Assembly: GCA_018257865.1 (NCBI GenBank)
Contig: JAEUBA010000001.1
Span: forward strand, 868,001 to 932,000
Reading direction: 5' to 3'
DNA from: Stereocaulon alpinum
Lineage: Eukaryota; Ascomycota; Lecanoromycetes; Lecanorales; Stereocaulaceae
DNA length: 64,000 bases
Position numbers and translations under genes: made by a program. The notes beneath the pieces are model-generated. The model saw nothing but the letters and a program-made list of their open reading frames with translations, was not told the origin of the DNA and made no database searches. Below are positions 10,993-21,991 of the stretch, in pieces (the stretch's first letter is position 1; every line of letters begins with the position of its first letter).

Positions 10993-12692
10993 TGTGCAAA
11001 TGAAAGGCAATGTCTACTTCAATAACTGAGGCAGGTGGTGAGGAAGGCTTGTGTGAGAGACAATTGCCTTGAGAGAGGTTTGCAAAGCGTTAGAGATATA
11101 TAGTATCAGGCAGGTAACAGGGCAGCCTCTTGAGCGCTCCTAATGAGCACGATGCTGGCGTGCATTGCTGTCCCTCACGATCAGTGCCCGGTTTTGGCAA
11201 TGAACATCAATAGTCGGTCAAGGAGCTTATGTCTCCAAGCCGGGTGTTTATCTTCGCCCTGCGCGCACCGGAGATCAATCGCCATCAAATATGTCATCAC
11301 GGACTCCACCCATCGCCACGTAAGTAGCAAATTGAGGCTCAATGACTTGCATTGTGCTCAAGGACCGATTGAGTGTTGATTATCCTCGGGGCTTTCTGAA
11401 AGCGGAGCAAGACGGTGGCAGGGCTTCTGATTGGTAGCCCTGCGAAACTAGTCTGAAAATTCATAGGATGCCTTATTATTGCTAGTCAGCGCGAGCAAGA
11501 TCACCGCGGCCACGAAATGTGCTGATGGTTTTGATAAGAGGAAGTTCACAGCAATATCGACTCCGCAATCGAACAATATTAGCGGATGCGCCACTGATGT
11601 ACAACCCCTGCTCTCACGCCCGCTTTCTGCGATAGAGGCGCATGTCCCCTGACACCATGTCTGGGGTCCGGGACGTTCTCCGTCCTGAAATCCCGGTTGT
11701 CTTGTTGCCTTGATACTCCAGAGTAACGTAGCGTGTGTTTCTGTTAGCTTCATCGACCGGTACGTTGAGTTGGCAAGGCATCCTCTCCCTTAGTGAGAGG
11801 CGGACCAGAAACAACACATCTGCCAATAGAGCAGTCGAGACCTTATCAAGACCAGGAAGAGGTAAAAGGAAGGTCCTGCTCTACGTTTCTCGGGATTGCT
11901 GACGCCTGATATCTATGACTGAGCGCATCGGGGTCATTGAGATGAAACGTTACGTAGAACAGACCGCTGCAAAACATGTAACGAGGTCAAAGCACATCAT
12001 CAGACACTCCTTACAAGACAACACGAACGTCTTCACTCAATTCTTGACGGATTGTACCAGAAAGAAGCAAAGAAAAGGTGCCTTGTAACGGATCTCTCCA
12101 GATATGTCGGGCAGACGTCTTGCAAGGGCGACTCATCCTCATAACGCGACAACCGAGGCTGTTACGTGCTCTCAAGACTGCATCATCGTTGAATTTGACT
12201 CATGAATTGAGTATTGCGATCACGAGCCGAACCGGCGCACAGCTCGGAGTATGAACGCCCTGTTTGAATGGCGCATCTGAAACGATCCTGGAGCCGCAAC
12301 TCCTCTGAAAGACTGGGCGCAGTTGCCTTGTAGCCTTGTAACCCAAGACAATGACATCGGTATTCGGCGACGACCAATTCTCGATACCAAGCTATTGCAA
12401 GGTCAAAGACTCATACAGTATTTTGAAGGAAGAAGACAGGGTTTCAAAGCTCATGCTGGATTTAATGGAATGTATCGCCGTGGCCATAGGAGCTCTAGCT
12501 TACTGAGAATGGAGGCTCGGCATGTCAATGAATATCCTGAGTACGCAAAGGAAGAGCCTGCCCAGTGTACGCCGTACATAGCACCGCCAGTCCTTGACGT
12601 CGCGCAATCGTCACTTCGTAGGAATATTCTCCCTATAGAAATGACCTCCCCGTCGATCAAGACTCCATACCAACCTTTCCAATAATCATCAT
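10993..12692. other. Gene-poor stretch
   Basis: About 1.7 kb with only short overlapping open frames on both strands (for example 11448-11826 minus and 12323-12685 plus). None has a domain, compositional bias or intron signals that I can support. Confidence 0.4.
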
Positions 12693-13127
12693 TCAACTCC
12701 CCCTGTAGGTCGTATAGCTCCAGGGACCCAAAAGCAGGGGGACATGATAATGTCCTTGATTTGGCGAGACGTAAAACCGCACCTCCACCTCTGGGAAGAA
12801 CGTATTTCCCTCCCCAAAGTAGGCTCCTGTGTCAAACTTCAACACCCATACCATTCTGCTGCCAGGATGCTCGTCCAGATTATCGAGCATCTCCTGTAGA
12901 GAAGGACCCTCTTGAGCTTGCCATTTTGTGATGCGGCCGTCCTTATCGGTGGCGGCTTTGAGAGGATTCGAAGGACCGAGAGGCCGGAGAAGAGTGAGGG
13001 ATACGGACAGCGCGCGCGCGGGGAGGCCAGTGGTCTGGTCGAGGACGTGGCAGGTTATGGGATCTTTAGGCGAGGCTGCTGGGAGGGTCGAAGAGGCTGG
13101 AGGTGAAACTAGTCCAGCGTTCTCCAT
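12693..13127 (-). CDS. 5-hydroxyisourate hydrolase (transthyretin-like)
   Basis: Single exon, 144 aa. HIUase hydrolyses 5-hydroxyisourate, the product of urate oxidase, on the way to allantoin in purine breakdown. Family signatures are clear: ITCHVLDQTTGLPA near the N-terminus with the catalytic His, DGRITKW with the catalytic Arg, HYHVPLLLGPWSYTTY with the second His, and the terminal YRGS tetrapeptide that separates HIU hydrolases from true transthyretins. The protein ends exactly at YRGS. There is no obvious peroxisomal targeting signal at the C-terminus. Some homologues carry an N-terminal PTS2, and none is evident here. It is divergent from GET3; no other purine-catabolic gene is in the window. 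Confidence 0.95.
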   Translation of the reverse strand: MENAGLVSPPASSTLPAASPKDPITCHVLDQTTGLPARALSVSLTLLRPLGPSNPLKAATDKDGRITKWQAQEGPSLQEMLDNLDEHPGSRMVWVLKFDTGAYFGEGNTFFPEVEVRFYVSPNQGHYHVPLLLGPWSYTTYRGS

Positions 13128-13521
13128 CTTGAGCTGTGCAGGTATGAGATGGTTCGAGCTTTTAACAAGTCATGTAGGAAAGACGGCCCTAGGACCCTTA
13201 TAATTGCTCATTAAAGTTGCCTTGGGGCCTGAGAAGGCTGATTGCGGGGACGTTTTGTGACATGAACTTTGGGAGGGGGTGCTTTCAGGGCCCAGATCAG
13301 GAGATCTCCGCAATTAAATCCGGGCTTTGAGATGGGCCGCTGAGGCTACGTCAGGGCGTTACTGTACGGTAAACTTGTTCTAGGCGCCAATACCTAATAC
13401 CAATCAAGTTCCAAAAGTCTTCCATGGAACAAGCTTTAGAACTATACATCGAGACACAATCGGCAACATAGCCTACATCTCCTTCAACAAGGACGTACTC
13501 CTACCTTCCCGAAGCCTCACT
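13128..13521. promoter_or_regulatory. Divergent promoter region, HIUase/GET3
   Basis: About 390 bases lie between divergent start codons. No further gene is seen. Confidence 0.4.
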
Positions 13522-14649
13522 ATGTCCGCCACAATCGATGCCGATGCCGAAGACCTCGAGCCCACCCTCCAGTCCATAATACACCAGAAGACCCTTCGCT
13601 GGATCTTTGTTGGCGGGAAAGGTGGTGTCGGTAAAACCACAACCTCATGCTCCCTTGCCATCCAGCTTGCTCGCGTCCGTAAATCCGTTCTCCTCATCTC
13701 AACCGACCCGGCCCACAATCTCAGCGATGCTTTCAGCCAGAAGTTCGGCAAGGAAGCGAGGCTCATCGATGGGTTCACTAATCTGAGTGCTATGGAAATT
13801 GACCCCAATGGCAGCATCCAGGATCTGCTTAAGGAGGGAGGGGATGGGCTGGAGGAGATAATGGCACAAAGTGGTGGGATGGGGAGCATGATGCAAGATC
13901 TGGCCTTCAGTGTACGCCTTGAATCAACGAATTAGAGGTCTTCAGTGCTAACAGTATTCCAGATACCAGGCGTGGACGAAGCCATGTCCTTCGCCGAAGT
14001 GCTAAAGCAAGTCAAGTCCCTTTCCTACGAAACAATCATCTTCGACACCGCACCCACTGGCCATACCCTACGATTCCTACAATTCCCTACCGTGATGGAG
14101 AAGGCACTTGCAAAGATATCACAGCTATCTACACAATTCGGGCCCATGCTCAATTCTGTCATCGGTGCACGAGGAGGCCTGCCTGGCGGTCAAAACCTTG
14201 ATGAACTCATAGCCAAGATGGAGAACCTTCGCGAAACCATTGGAGAGGTTAACACGCAGTTCAAGAATCCGGACATGACGACGTTCGTGTGTGTCTGCAT
14301 ACCTGAATTCTTGTCATTATACGAAACGGAAAGAATGATTCAAGAGCTGGCGTCGTACCAGATTGATACGCATGCCATTGTTGTGAACCAGCTGCTATTC
14401 CCAAAGAAGGATAACCCCTGCGAGCAGTGCAATGCAAGGAGAAAGATGCAAAAGAAGTATCTAGAGCAAATAGAGGAGCTGTATGATGAATTCAATGTTG
14501 TAAAGATGCCATTGCTGGTGGAAGAAGTCAGGGGGAAAGAGAAATTGGAAAGGTATGTCTGAATGAAATTCCTGGGACCTCCGCTGACATGGTACCGCAC
14601 TTACAGCTTCAGCGAGATGCTCATTAAGCCTTACCAGCCGCCGCAGTGA
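13522..14649 (+). CDS. GET3: Get3/Arr4 ATPase of tail-anchored protein targeting
   Basis: Three exons, 13522-13911, 13963-14552 and 14607-14649, make 340 aa, the normal length. Get3 is the cytosolic homodimeric ATPase that captures tail-anchored membrane proteins and delivers them to Get1/Get2 at the ER. Visible motifs are the deviant Walker A GKGGVGKTT (about 32-40), switch I DPAHNLSDAF, switch II DTAPTGHTLRF, and the zinc-binding CEQC pair of the dimer interface. The hydrophobic client groove corresponds to the Met-rich middle region. The C-terminal GKEKLES-FSEML joins across the last intron. The very short last exon (43 bases) is needed to complete the conserved tail. Confidence 0.96.
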
Positions 14650-15143
14650 GCCAACGTTCTTGGACCCTCAAAACGACAATAATGAGAATAGCCACCGCGG
14701 TATTACGAATGTATGCATGACTGTGAGCGCTTCCCGTATTATGAGCAAATAGAGACGACTAGAGAATCCAACGATAGATGTCTCCCCCGTCAGATCTTCA
14801 TCTGACAGAATATACTCTGAATACTCGTGCTCCCAAGCATCGGGATTTGCCTTAGAGGTAAGCTAGTAGCGCTCATCTCATTCTCTCAGCCCGCATGATC
14901 TAGAAAGCGCCACACTGCACTGCCTTATTCATCCCCGAAGCTTTGATGACTGCCGCTGACAGGTAAGTACTGATGATGTGCCAACTGTTCAGCACTAAGA
15001 AAAATCGTCTTGCCCCTTCAGATCTATTCCTTACCTTCGTTTTTCTATGAATTGACGCACAGAGCTACCTTCTGATTTACGAACGACTCCCTACACAAAC
15101 CCTCTGCCTTCTTTCGCCGCCCGAAAACACATCACAACCCACA
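14650..15143. other. Upstream region of the low-complexity gene
   Basis: About 490 bases with no supported coding sequence. The last 60 bases before 15144 are C-rich and end in CACAATGG, a good fungal start context. Confidence 0.4.
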
Positions 15144-15841
15144 ATGGCAGCACTCCTCACTGGCCTAGTGGGTTCCATTGCTGGCCCTATCCTAGGCGGT
15201 CTCTTCCCCCAACCTACCGCACCTCCCGCGCCCTCTACACCACCAGCTGTAGCACAACCAGTTCCTACTCCTACTCCTGCTCCTGCTTCTAATCCTACTC
15301 CTGTTCCTGCCCCTGATCCAAAGCCCGCACCGGCTTCCTCCCCAACAACGGCCCCAAAAGTGGGCCCAGGCCTAAGTATGGGTCATAACTCAGGATCCCA
15401 ACCTCGGATTGAAACCGTCGTACCTCAAGCTCAGAAGCAAAGCCAGAACGACTCTCAATCTGGCGATTCTGGCCAAGACCAGGATAGCCAACAAGGCCCA
15501 AGCTCGCAAGACAGCCAGGGTGAAGACGGCAGCTACGCTCAGGGCCAGGGTGACCAAGGTCAACAAGAAGCTCAAGGTGGCTTCGGCCAGAGCTTCAACT
15601 ACGATGCTCAGGCCCAAGGCGGCTCTGGCATGAACCAGAATCAGAGTACTTTTGGCCAGAGACAAGGTCAAAGCCGAGGACAGACTGGTCAACACATGCC
15701 TCCGGGTCAAGCTCCTGTGTCATCACCACCAAAGGTGCCGCAAGGTGCTCGCCATGGCGCGAGTGGAATGGTAAGTCACTATTCAACAGCTTGAGGCAAG
15801 AGAAACATGCTAACGAGAACAAGGCGCACCAAATCAGATAA
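15144..15841 (+). CDS. Low-complexity Pro/Gln/Ser-rich protein
   Basis: Two exons, 15144-15770 and 15824-15841, encode 214 aa. The intron has donor GTAAGT, branch TGCTAAC and acceptor AAG, and leaves only AHQIR before the stop. The N-terminus (about 1-22, LLTGLVGSIAGPILGGLF) is hydrophobic and glycine-rich, compatible with a membrane or signal-like segment. Next come Pro-x-Pro repeats with Thr, Ala and Val (about 23-75), a Gln/Asp/Ser-rich tract (about 95-160) and a Gly/Gln-rich end. No domain or catalytic motif is visible. The composition resembles prion-like or phase-separating segments, but that is inference. It faces a second Gln-rich gene at 16875-17544. Confidence 0.7.
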
Positions 15842-16148
15842 AGACTACGCACTTCGCTAAGAATACTCATCCTGGGTAGATATGAGCGTGGAGCGTCTGA
15901 GATGATTGATATGGAAAATGCGGGCGTTATTATTGAATTGTATGATTTCACAATTACCTACGGAAATCTTTCATAGAACAAATTGCCATCTTCATCAATC
16001 TCCCCATCATCTCGACACGACTTGAAACTCCCCTATACAAACAAAATCCATCCCTCTAACTCTCACTCTTACTCCTCCCACTAACTCTCACCTCCCACAT
16101 AAGCACTCCCTTCCCTAGCCCCTCCTCCATCCTCCACCCCATCTCGAT

Positions 16149-16162
16149 CCCCCCCTTCCCCC
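16149..16162 (+). repeat. C-run block, left arm of an inverted repeat
   Basis: The block is seven C, TT, five C. Bases 16150-16162 are the exact reverse complement of 16419-16431, with about 256 bases between the arms. It sits in a longer pyrimidine-rich tract. Confidence 0.7.
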
Positions 16163-16381
16163 AAATCCAGACCTCCCCCCTAAAACTCCCTCCGAGCCCT
16201 CACTAAGCTTACCCCATCAACACTAACATTCACTCCAACCAAACTCAGCCGAGCGTCATCGCATACGAGAAATCCAGATTACTGTTACCTAACTCGCTTA
16301 AGTACGTTGTAAGCCCTAATGCAAGCGAGAAGCAGTCAGCCCGTTGCTTTGCACGTGGCTTAATTTGACAACACGTTAAAC

Positions 16382-16448
16382 GGGTTTAAGGGGGTTTTGG
16401 GATGTGGGTAGAGTGAATGGGGGAAGGGGGGTGAGTAGGGTAAGGGGG
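16382..16448 (+). repeat. Two adjacent G-quadruplex-type motifs
   Basis: Bases 16382-16408 contain four G-runs of three or more with loops of four or five bases. Bases 16419-16448 contain four more, with loops of two to six. Both fit the G3+N1-7 pattern. The second block's first 13 bases form the right arm of an inverted repeat with 16150-16162. Confidence 0.7.
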
Positions 16449-16874
16449 ACGGTGGTTTTTGTTTGGTCAGTGGGATGGGGTGAGCGTGCTGTAGGTAGGT
16501 GGTATGTAGTTGGGGGTAAAGGGTAATGGAATATACGGGATACGGGCGGGATCAAGGTGCTTGAGGGGCATGGTAAGCTTTGGATTGATGGAGTGTTGAT
16601 TACGGAGAGTATGTTTTATTATGACACTACTGATCTACCTAGGTACTTTTCCACTACGCTGGCCTACCCACAATCTCGGACGAAAATACATGACAATAAC
16701 TATCCCCAACAGCACCAAATGGGCAGTGAATAGAAAAGTCAAAAGCATCACCGTCGCCAAACTCAATCCGAAAACCATCATCGCCCACGCAACAACAACC
16801 TGTTTAGCCGTCAATCCCTCTCCACTGAATTGAAAGAAGTATGAAAAACGGTACAGGTCAATTGCATGGAGCAG

Positions 16875-17544
16875 TCATGCCATAGCACTCTCATCCTCGT
16901 CCTCATGAGGTGCGTCGGGAGCAAGACCGTGCTGATTTGAGAGGGCGCCGAGAGCGTAGGTGCCGAGGTGGATGAAGGATTCCATGTGGTCCTTTGTGAA
17001 GCCGCCGGCGGCTGTTTTGGATTGATGGTACCTAGTCTCGTAGTTAGCTTTTCGAATCTTTTTGTGTTTTGAATGTTCGTTGTTGTGCCTACATGGCGTT
17101 GTGGTGGTTCTTATCCCATTTCCTGGTAGGTCCCGACTTTTGGGCAGCATGCACTTGGCTGTCCTTGTTCGTATCCTTCTTAGCCATGGAGCTCTTATGG
17201 GCTGGCTGGCGTATGTGCTGGCCTTGGTCCTGGCCCATTTGAGAGGGATCTTGCTGCTGGCTTGGGTTGGCTTGGTCATCGCCGCCGGCTGGAGCGTACC
17301 CGTTGGACTGGGCTCCGTATTGGGACTGGGACGGGTCTTGATGTTGGCTAGGGTCCTGCTGGCTAGGATCCTGCTGGCTAGGATCCTGTTGTTGTTGGTC
17401 GTACCCGCCCTGGCCTTGCTGTGCGCCGTACTGGGACTGGGAGGGATCTTGTTGGCTTGGGTCTTGCTGGCCGTTGTAGCCACCTTGGCCGCCCTGACCA
17501 CCTTGAGCGCCGCCGTACTGTTGCTGTCCACCGTATTGAGACAT
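16875..17544 (-). CDS. Gln/Gly-rich protein with QDPSQ repeats
   Basis: Two exons, 17544-17093 and 17031-16875, give 202 aa. The donor is AT|GTAGGC, the branch GCTAAC and the acceptor ACTAG; the junction completes NAMYHQSK. The N-terminal half is Gln/Gly/Tyr-rich and carries repeated QDPSQ units (about residues 28-105) and QYGAQ/YGG motifs, like prion-like domains. A basic linker (AKKDTNKD, RKWDKNHH) is followed by a more ordered C-terminus, GGFTKDHMESFIHLGTYALG, ending acidic (DEDESAMA). Without the intron the frame would stop directly after HHNAM. The function is unknown. The reading frame is open further upstream, but the MSQYGG start fits the composition and has an adequate context. Confidence 0.75.
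17346..17390 (-). repeat. 15-bp tandem repeat, three copies, in coding sequence
   Basis: Three near-identical 15-base units (plus strand GGCTAGGATCCTGCT with one or two changes each) encode QDPSQ on the minus strand. The unit length is a multiple of three, so copy-number change would keep the frame. Confidence 0.8.
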
Positions 17545-18297
17545 TCTTTTGGATTGGAGGATTAGACGTTGTGCTAATGAAGTAGATCTTCTATGAGAAA
17601 GTGATCTTGTTGGTGAAAGGTGAGCTGAAGAGTCCGTGGTAGCTAGTCTTTCAAACCTGAGGCTGTGAGGTAGAGATGCAAGACATATGCTGGGACGTCC
17701 TTGTTTAAATGTAGAAAAGTGGCTGATGTTGCACCACGCTCTAAAGAGACCTGGAAAAACAATGCTCACCACGGTAAGGAGCTTACTAGGCACTCCCAAG
17801 AGATCATTTTGGAATAATGATCAGTCTCACCTACCTGCTGACTTGCAGGCCACTAGATCTTTTTCCGCCACATCAGCACCAGTAATGCCGTACAGCCGAG
17901 TCATGCAACTCTAAGCTTATTCACCTTAGATGAACGTTAGTCGAACAAATAAGAACATCACGTATCACATCACTGTTCTAGATGCTGAAGTGGCTGAAAT
18001 GGACGACTGCTAGATATAAGCCCGAACACATACTGCGGTAAGCTTACCTGCAAGTCCACAATGCGCCGCCTGACATAACCGTTGCACGACGACCACTCGT
18101 GGCGACGGTAGAAGCTTCTCTATGAAGCTTAGCCGAGTAGGCAACGGTGAATCCGTGCCTATTTCCATATCTAATGTTGAGTAATGCCCAGGCGAAGTCC
18201 GCTAGCCCAAAACGCCAATCTCGGATTCACCCATACTCTGAATTCTTTGAACTCTCTGCACTTCCTGCACTTTTAGTACACCAAGGATTGGCGAGGT
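17545..18297. promoter_or_regulatory. Divergent upstream region, QDPSQ gene and repeat-protein gene
   Basis: About 750 bases lie between divergent starts and probably hold both promoters. No further gene is supported. Confidence 0.4.
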
Positions 18298-21200
18298 ATG
18301 GAGCTTGTTACACCTATTGATTCGCAGAGCAAAGAGCCTTTTGCTATGGACGATCAGAGCTCGGTAAGCAGCAACATTACTTACCAGGAGACATTCGATG
18401 AGCGATCAGACATTCAGCCTTCGGGAAGATCGACACCAAGAAACAGCTTGCAATCGAGGAACGAGAGAGAGCTCTTCGTTAACGAGCGAGAATCGAGAAC
18501 ATACAAGAAGGACAGTATGACAGAGCAACAGTATGATCCGACCAAGAAATCGAATCTCGAGTCTTCTAGAAGATCGAAACAAGCGGACATCCTGGACACT
18601 AATGCACCGAGAGGCTCTTATACCGGCGAGCAAGCATCGAGTGCTTATAGGACAGACAGCACACCACAGCAGCAGTACAATTCGACCGAGAAACCAAACT
18701 CTGACACATCAGGAAGGTCACCGCCAAAGCCCAGCCCTTATGATGAGGGACGGAGAGAACACTATATCAGTGAGCGAGGATTCGGGACCTATGACAAGAA
18801 TAGCATCTCAAAACAACAGCAATTCTCGGCCGAGACGTCAATTGTGGCCAATCTGATGGGAACGCCGAAGAACACTACCGGTGGGAGATCAAAGAGCCCT
18901 AGACCGAAGGTTAGTGCCGAAACCAAGGCCCGATGGGCGATGTTGAAGTCACTGGCAGGCGTGTCCAAGGAAGAAGACGTACCTGAGAGGGAAGCAGATC
19001 AAGAAAAGCTCGACGTTACTTCCAATCACGAGCACACAGATCAACAATCAGAGAGCTGGTCTGCTGAAAACCATCATGATTCGTCCCACGTCCAAGGTGC
19101 CGAGCTTGAGACCTCCAAGAATGATGGACTAATACCGCTTCATCTTGGCGATCACTCCGATTCAGCGAGCATGGAGCGATATCTGGAGAGCTTGCAACGA
19201 AACCCTCACATAGACAATCGAGGTATCCAAGAAGGTCTACGAGCATCGAAAAGGCTATCAAGTGACTACACAAAGGTACAGCTGAACAGGACTCGGAGCC
19301 GTGGGCGTAGTTCCGCAAAGGATCCTGTAGCCAAAGCCATGAATGTGCTTGAATTGGATCTCTCATCAGTTGAGCGTAACGCAAACAGAGGTATTAAAGG
19401 AGAAGGCGGTGATCTCGAACACAACCTCAGAGCGGTTGGAAGGACTCTCGAAGGAGACTTCCGCAAAGATACTCGGAAAGCAGAAGCAAGATTGCATGAG
19501 CTTGGCATATACGATTTCGCTAGCAGTATCAAACATGCGGAACGCGATGTTGAAAGCGTTGTACATTTTGCGAACAGCGAGCTGCACGGCCTTGATATCC
19601 GACATGACATCCATAGGGGCGAGCAGAATTTGAAGGAAGAATTGGGAAAGCTGGAAGGCAACCAGGTCGCGAAGGACTTGCGAAGAGGCAAACATGATCT
19701 CAATGCTGGCTTTGAAGATGCTGAGAGAGCGGTCGAAAGTGTTGTACCGGGCCTTCATATTGGACAAGATCTTCGCCGAAGGCAGCAGGATTTGAAAGAA
19801 GGCCTTCACAAGCTCGGAGGCGCGACCGCAGAAAGAGAGCTTCAAAGGGGTAAACGCGACTTTGGCATCGGCCTTAGAGACGCGGAGACAGCCGTCGAAA
19901 GCATGCATCCGAACATTGGTATTCGCCAGGACCCTCGGAGAGCAAAGCATGACTTGAAAGAAGCAGTCCAGATATTGGAAGGTGGTAGGTTGGGGCAAGA
20001 CTTGAAGAATGGCACCATGGACTTGGGCCACGATATGAAAGGCGTAGAAAGGGTTGTCGAACAGCTACTCCCTGGCCACGACGTTCCACAAGCGGTCCGA
20101 AGAGGCGAGCATGAGCTAGGAGCCGGCCTTAATAACATGGTAAAGAGCGCAGAAAACTTGCTACCCGGTTTCCACGTCGAAAGGCACATTCGAGAAGGTG
20201 AGCATGTTCTACAAGATGCCCTGTGTGGAGAAGTGCGAAAGGTCGAAAACATGTTGCCCGGCCTTGATATACGTCCAGACATCAACATAGGCGAGCGGGT
20301 TCTGACGAATGGTCTTCACGAGGGTGTCAGTCTAGTCGAAAACGAGCTTGACAAGGTTGAAAGTGTTTTACCTGGCCATGATGCACGTCGAGACATCAGC
20401 AGCGATGGACGGATAACCACGAACAGTCACCATAACGGCATCCAATCAGCCGAACGGAAATTCCGCGAATTTGAAGGCACTAGCCTGCGAAAGGAATTAG
20501 AAGGGGATGGTCGAAACCTTGAGCACAATTTGGAACGCTCAGGCAGACCAGTGCTGAGCCAAGCTCCAAAGAACGACCAGGTACTAGGCAGAGACGCTCG
20601 AAGAATAGGTCATTTCGCTGAAGACGTGGCAAAGGGTGCGAGACAATTCGCTAATGAAGGGTTTGGGATTGGCGAAAATGCTACCCATCAGGCTGCGTGG
20701 GCAACACCAAACATGATATCGTCGAACGACCGGGATATGCAGGACCGTGAGGGAACTAGGAATAGAGGGCAAGATCATCCTCAAGATCACAAGATCAGTC
20801 CTTTCTCTTCTCATCAAGCTCCCCATTCCATGATGGCAAAGCCTGGCTGGGCGCGGCCGCCCACACAGTCTCAGCAGCTACCTCCGTCATCATTTCCAGC
20901 CGGCCCACAGGGTTCTTTTTCGGCTGCAAACGAGACCGCACGAAGACCGATGCCGGCCATCCAGAACCAAGGTCGAAACCCCGTTCCAGAGCAATCTCAG
21001 CCTCTAAGGTCGACCAATGCTAGGTCTGGTCATAGTCAAACGGCTGTTCTAACAACTCAACCGAGTCATATCCTAGTTCCTCAGCAGAGGCGTAGTGAAG
21101 GTTCCATAGAGGACAAGCACTTTGCATCGTCGCAAGCGAAAACACAGGGCGACAGGCACCAGACTTTGTCGAATACTCAGCCACTTCAGCTGAAGCAGCC

Positions 21201-21991
21201 TCCCGGATTCAATCCATCGAAGGCTGAAGCGCCGACCGCAACAACTCCTCCTCATGTTAATCCCCGCCACGTCGGGTCTAGACACGATCAAGAGGCCTTA
21301 AAGCCAGGGCTTACCAACAAGCAACTCGTCAATAGAGCGCCACCCCAACATCAAGCACGCAAGGCAAGTGAAAAAGTGCAATAATTTGGACAAGAGCGTT
21401 CAGCTCATATTGATCAACGGCAGCGCAGTTCCCACGCTGACTTACCGAACGAGGAGCAACGGGAGCAGCGAATAAACAGTACAGGGTATCTAGGAGATCG
21501 AGAAGGGGTGCTGAACCAAGATGAAAGAGTCGGGGAGGAAGCCCAACGCGCTCTGGATCAGGATCAGGTCCCACTACTTGAACAGAATCTAACTGTTCGC
21601 GCACCTCGTACCCAGGACCAGGAAGCTACAATGCCTGACAAGCACGAAGGGCACGCAGCTAACGTAGACCCTCATCAAAGACAATGCAATGCAACGGTGG
21701 ATCGACCGCAGAGCATAGTAGAGCCTCCAAACACCGTCAGCGGTCCACGACAGATGGTAAACATGTTCAAAGCCCGTAGCGATGCGTCAATAGAAGCCGC
21801 GGGAGGATGTCCTGGCTTTGTAGATCGTAAGTTCCCTTGTCTGCCCACCAAGTATCTAGCGACCTGCGATGCATAGCTGATCTGCGTGTGATAACTTAGA
21901 GATGATCCAGTTGCTTTGCACTATGGCGCAAGACGCCTTGCCGGAAGTAGAACGCAGACTAGCCGAAAACCAGAGGCAAGCAGGCCGCTGA
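18298..21991 (+). CDS. Long helical-repeat protein, frame crossed by one TAA
   Basis: The frame is open from ATG 18298 to TAA 21382-21384 (1028 codons). It then stays open in the same frame to 21826, where a GTAAGT donor and a TGATAACTTAG branch/acceptor join to 21900-21991, ending VERRLAENQRQAGR. Composition on both sides of the TAA is alike (Gln/Asp/Arg/Ser-rich), so the natural gene is probably about 1200 codons. The TAA is either a nonsense change (CAA to TAA) or lies in a GC-AG intron: AAG|GCAAGT at 21364 with in-frame acceptors at 21423 (60 bases) or 21453 (90 bases, preceded by CTGAC). The N-terminus is disordered and Ser-rich. Residues about 370-735 hold degenerate charged helical repeats, and the rest is Pro/Gln-rich. 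No known domain is recognised. Confidence 0.75.
19390..20480 (+). repeat. Degenerate helical repeats inside the long protein
   Basis: The protein here repeats a pattern of roughly 27-33 residues. An aspartate and basic pair (xxRRDIRRGE or QDLRRGK) leads into a helix (HDLKEGL), then an acidic/valine stretch (AERAVESVVPG, VENMLPG). About ten units can be followed, from GIKGEGGDLEHN to ISSDGRITTN. The units differ at the DNA level, so the duplication is old. Confidence 0.75.

Larger units (their letters stand above)
15842..16874. other. Intergenic region between two convergent low-complexity genes
   Basis: No gene is supported. A strongly C-rich plus strand at about 16020-16200 is followed by a strongly G-rich plus strand at about 16380-16530. 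These are listed separately. Confidence 0.6.

Noticed and set aside
12323..12685. Plus-strand 120-aa frame next to the HIUase gene
   Set aside because: No recognisable motif; composition looks random.
17062..17565. Plus-strand 167-aa frame with many Leu/Val stretches resembling a membrane protein
   Set aside because: It is the antisense of the Gln-rich QDPSQ gene; Gln/Gly codons read backward give Leu/Val/Ala. The minus frame has the intron signals and start.
19366..20288. Long minus-strand frames opposite the repeat protein
   Set aside because: They overlap the helical repeat region and lack a start context or domain; the plus frame is far longer and patterned.
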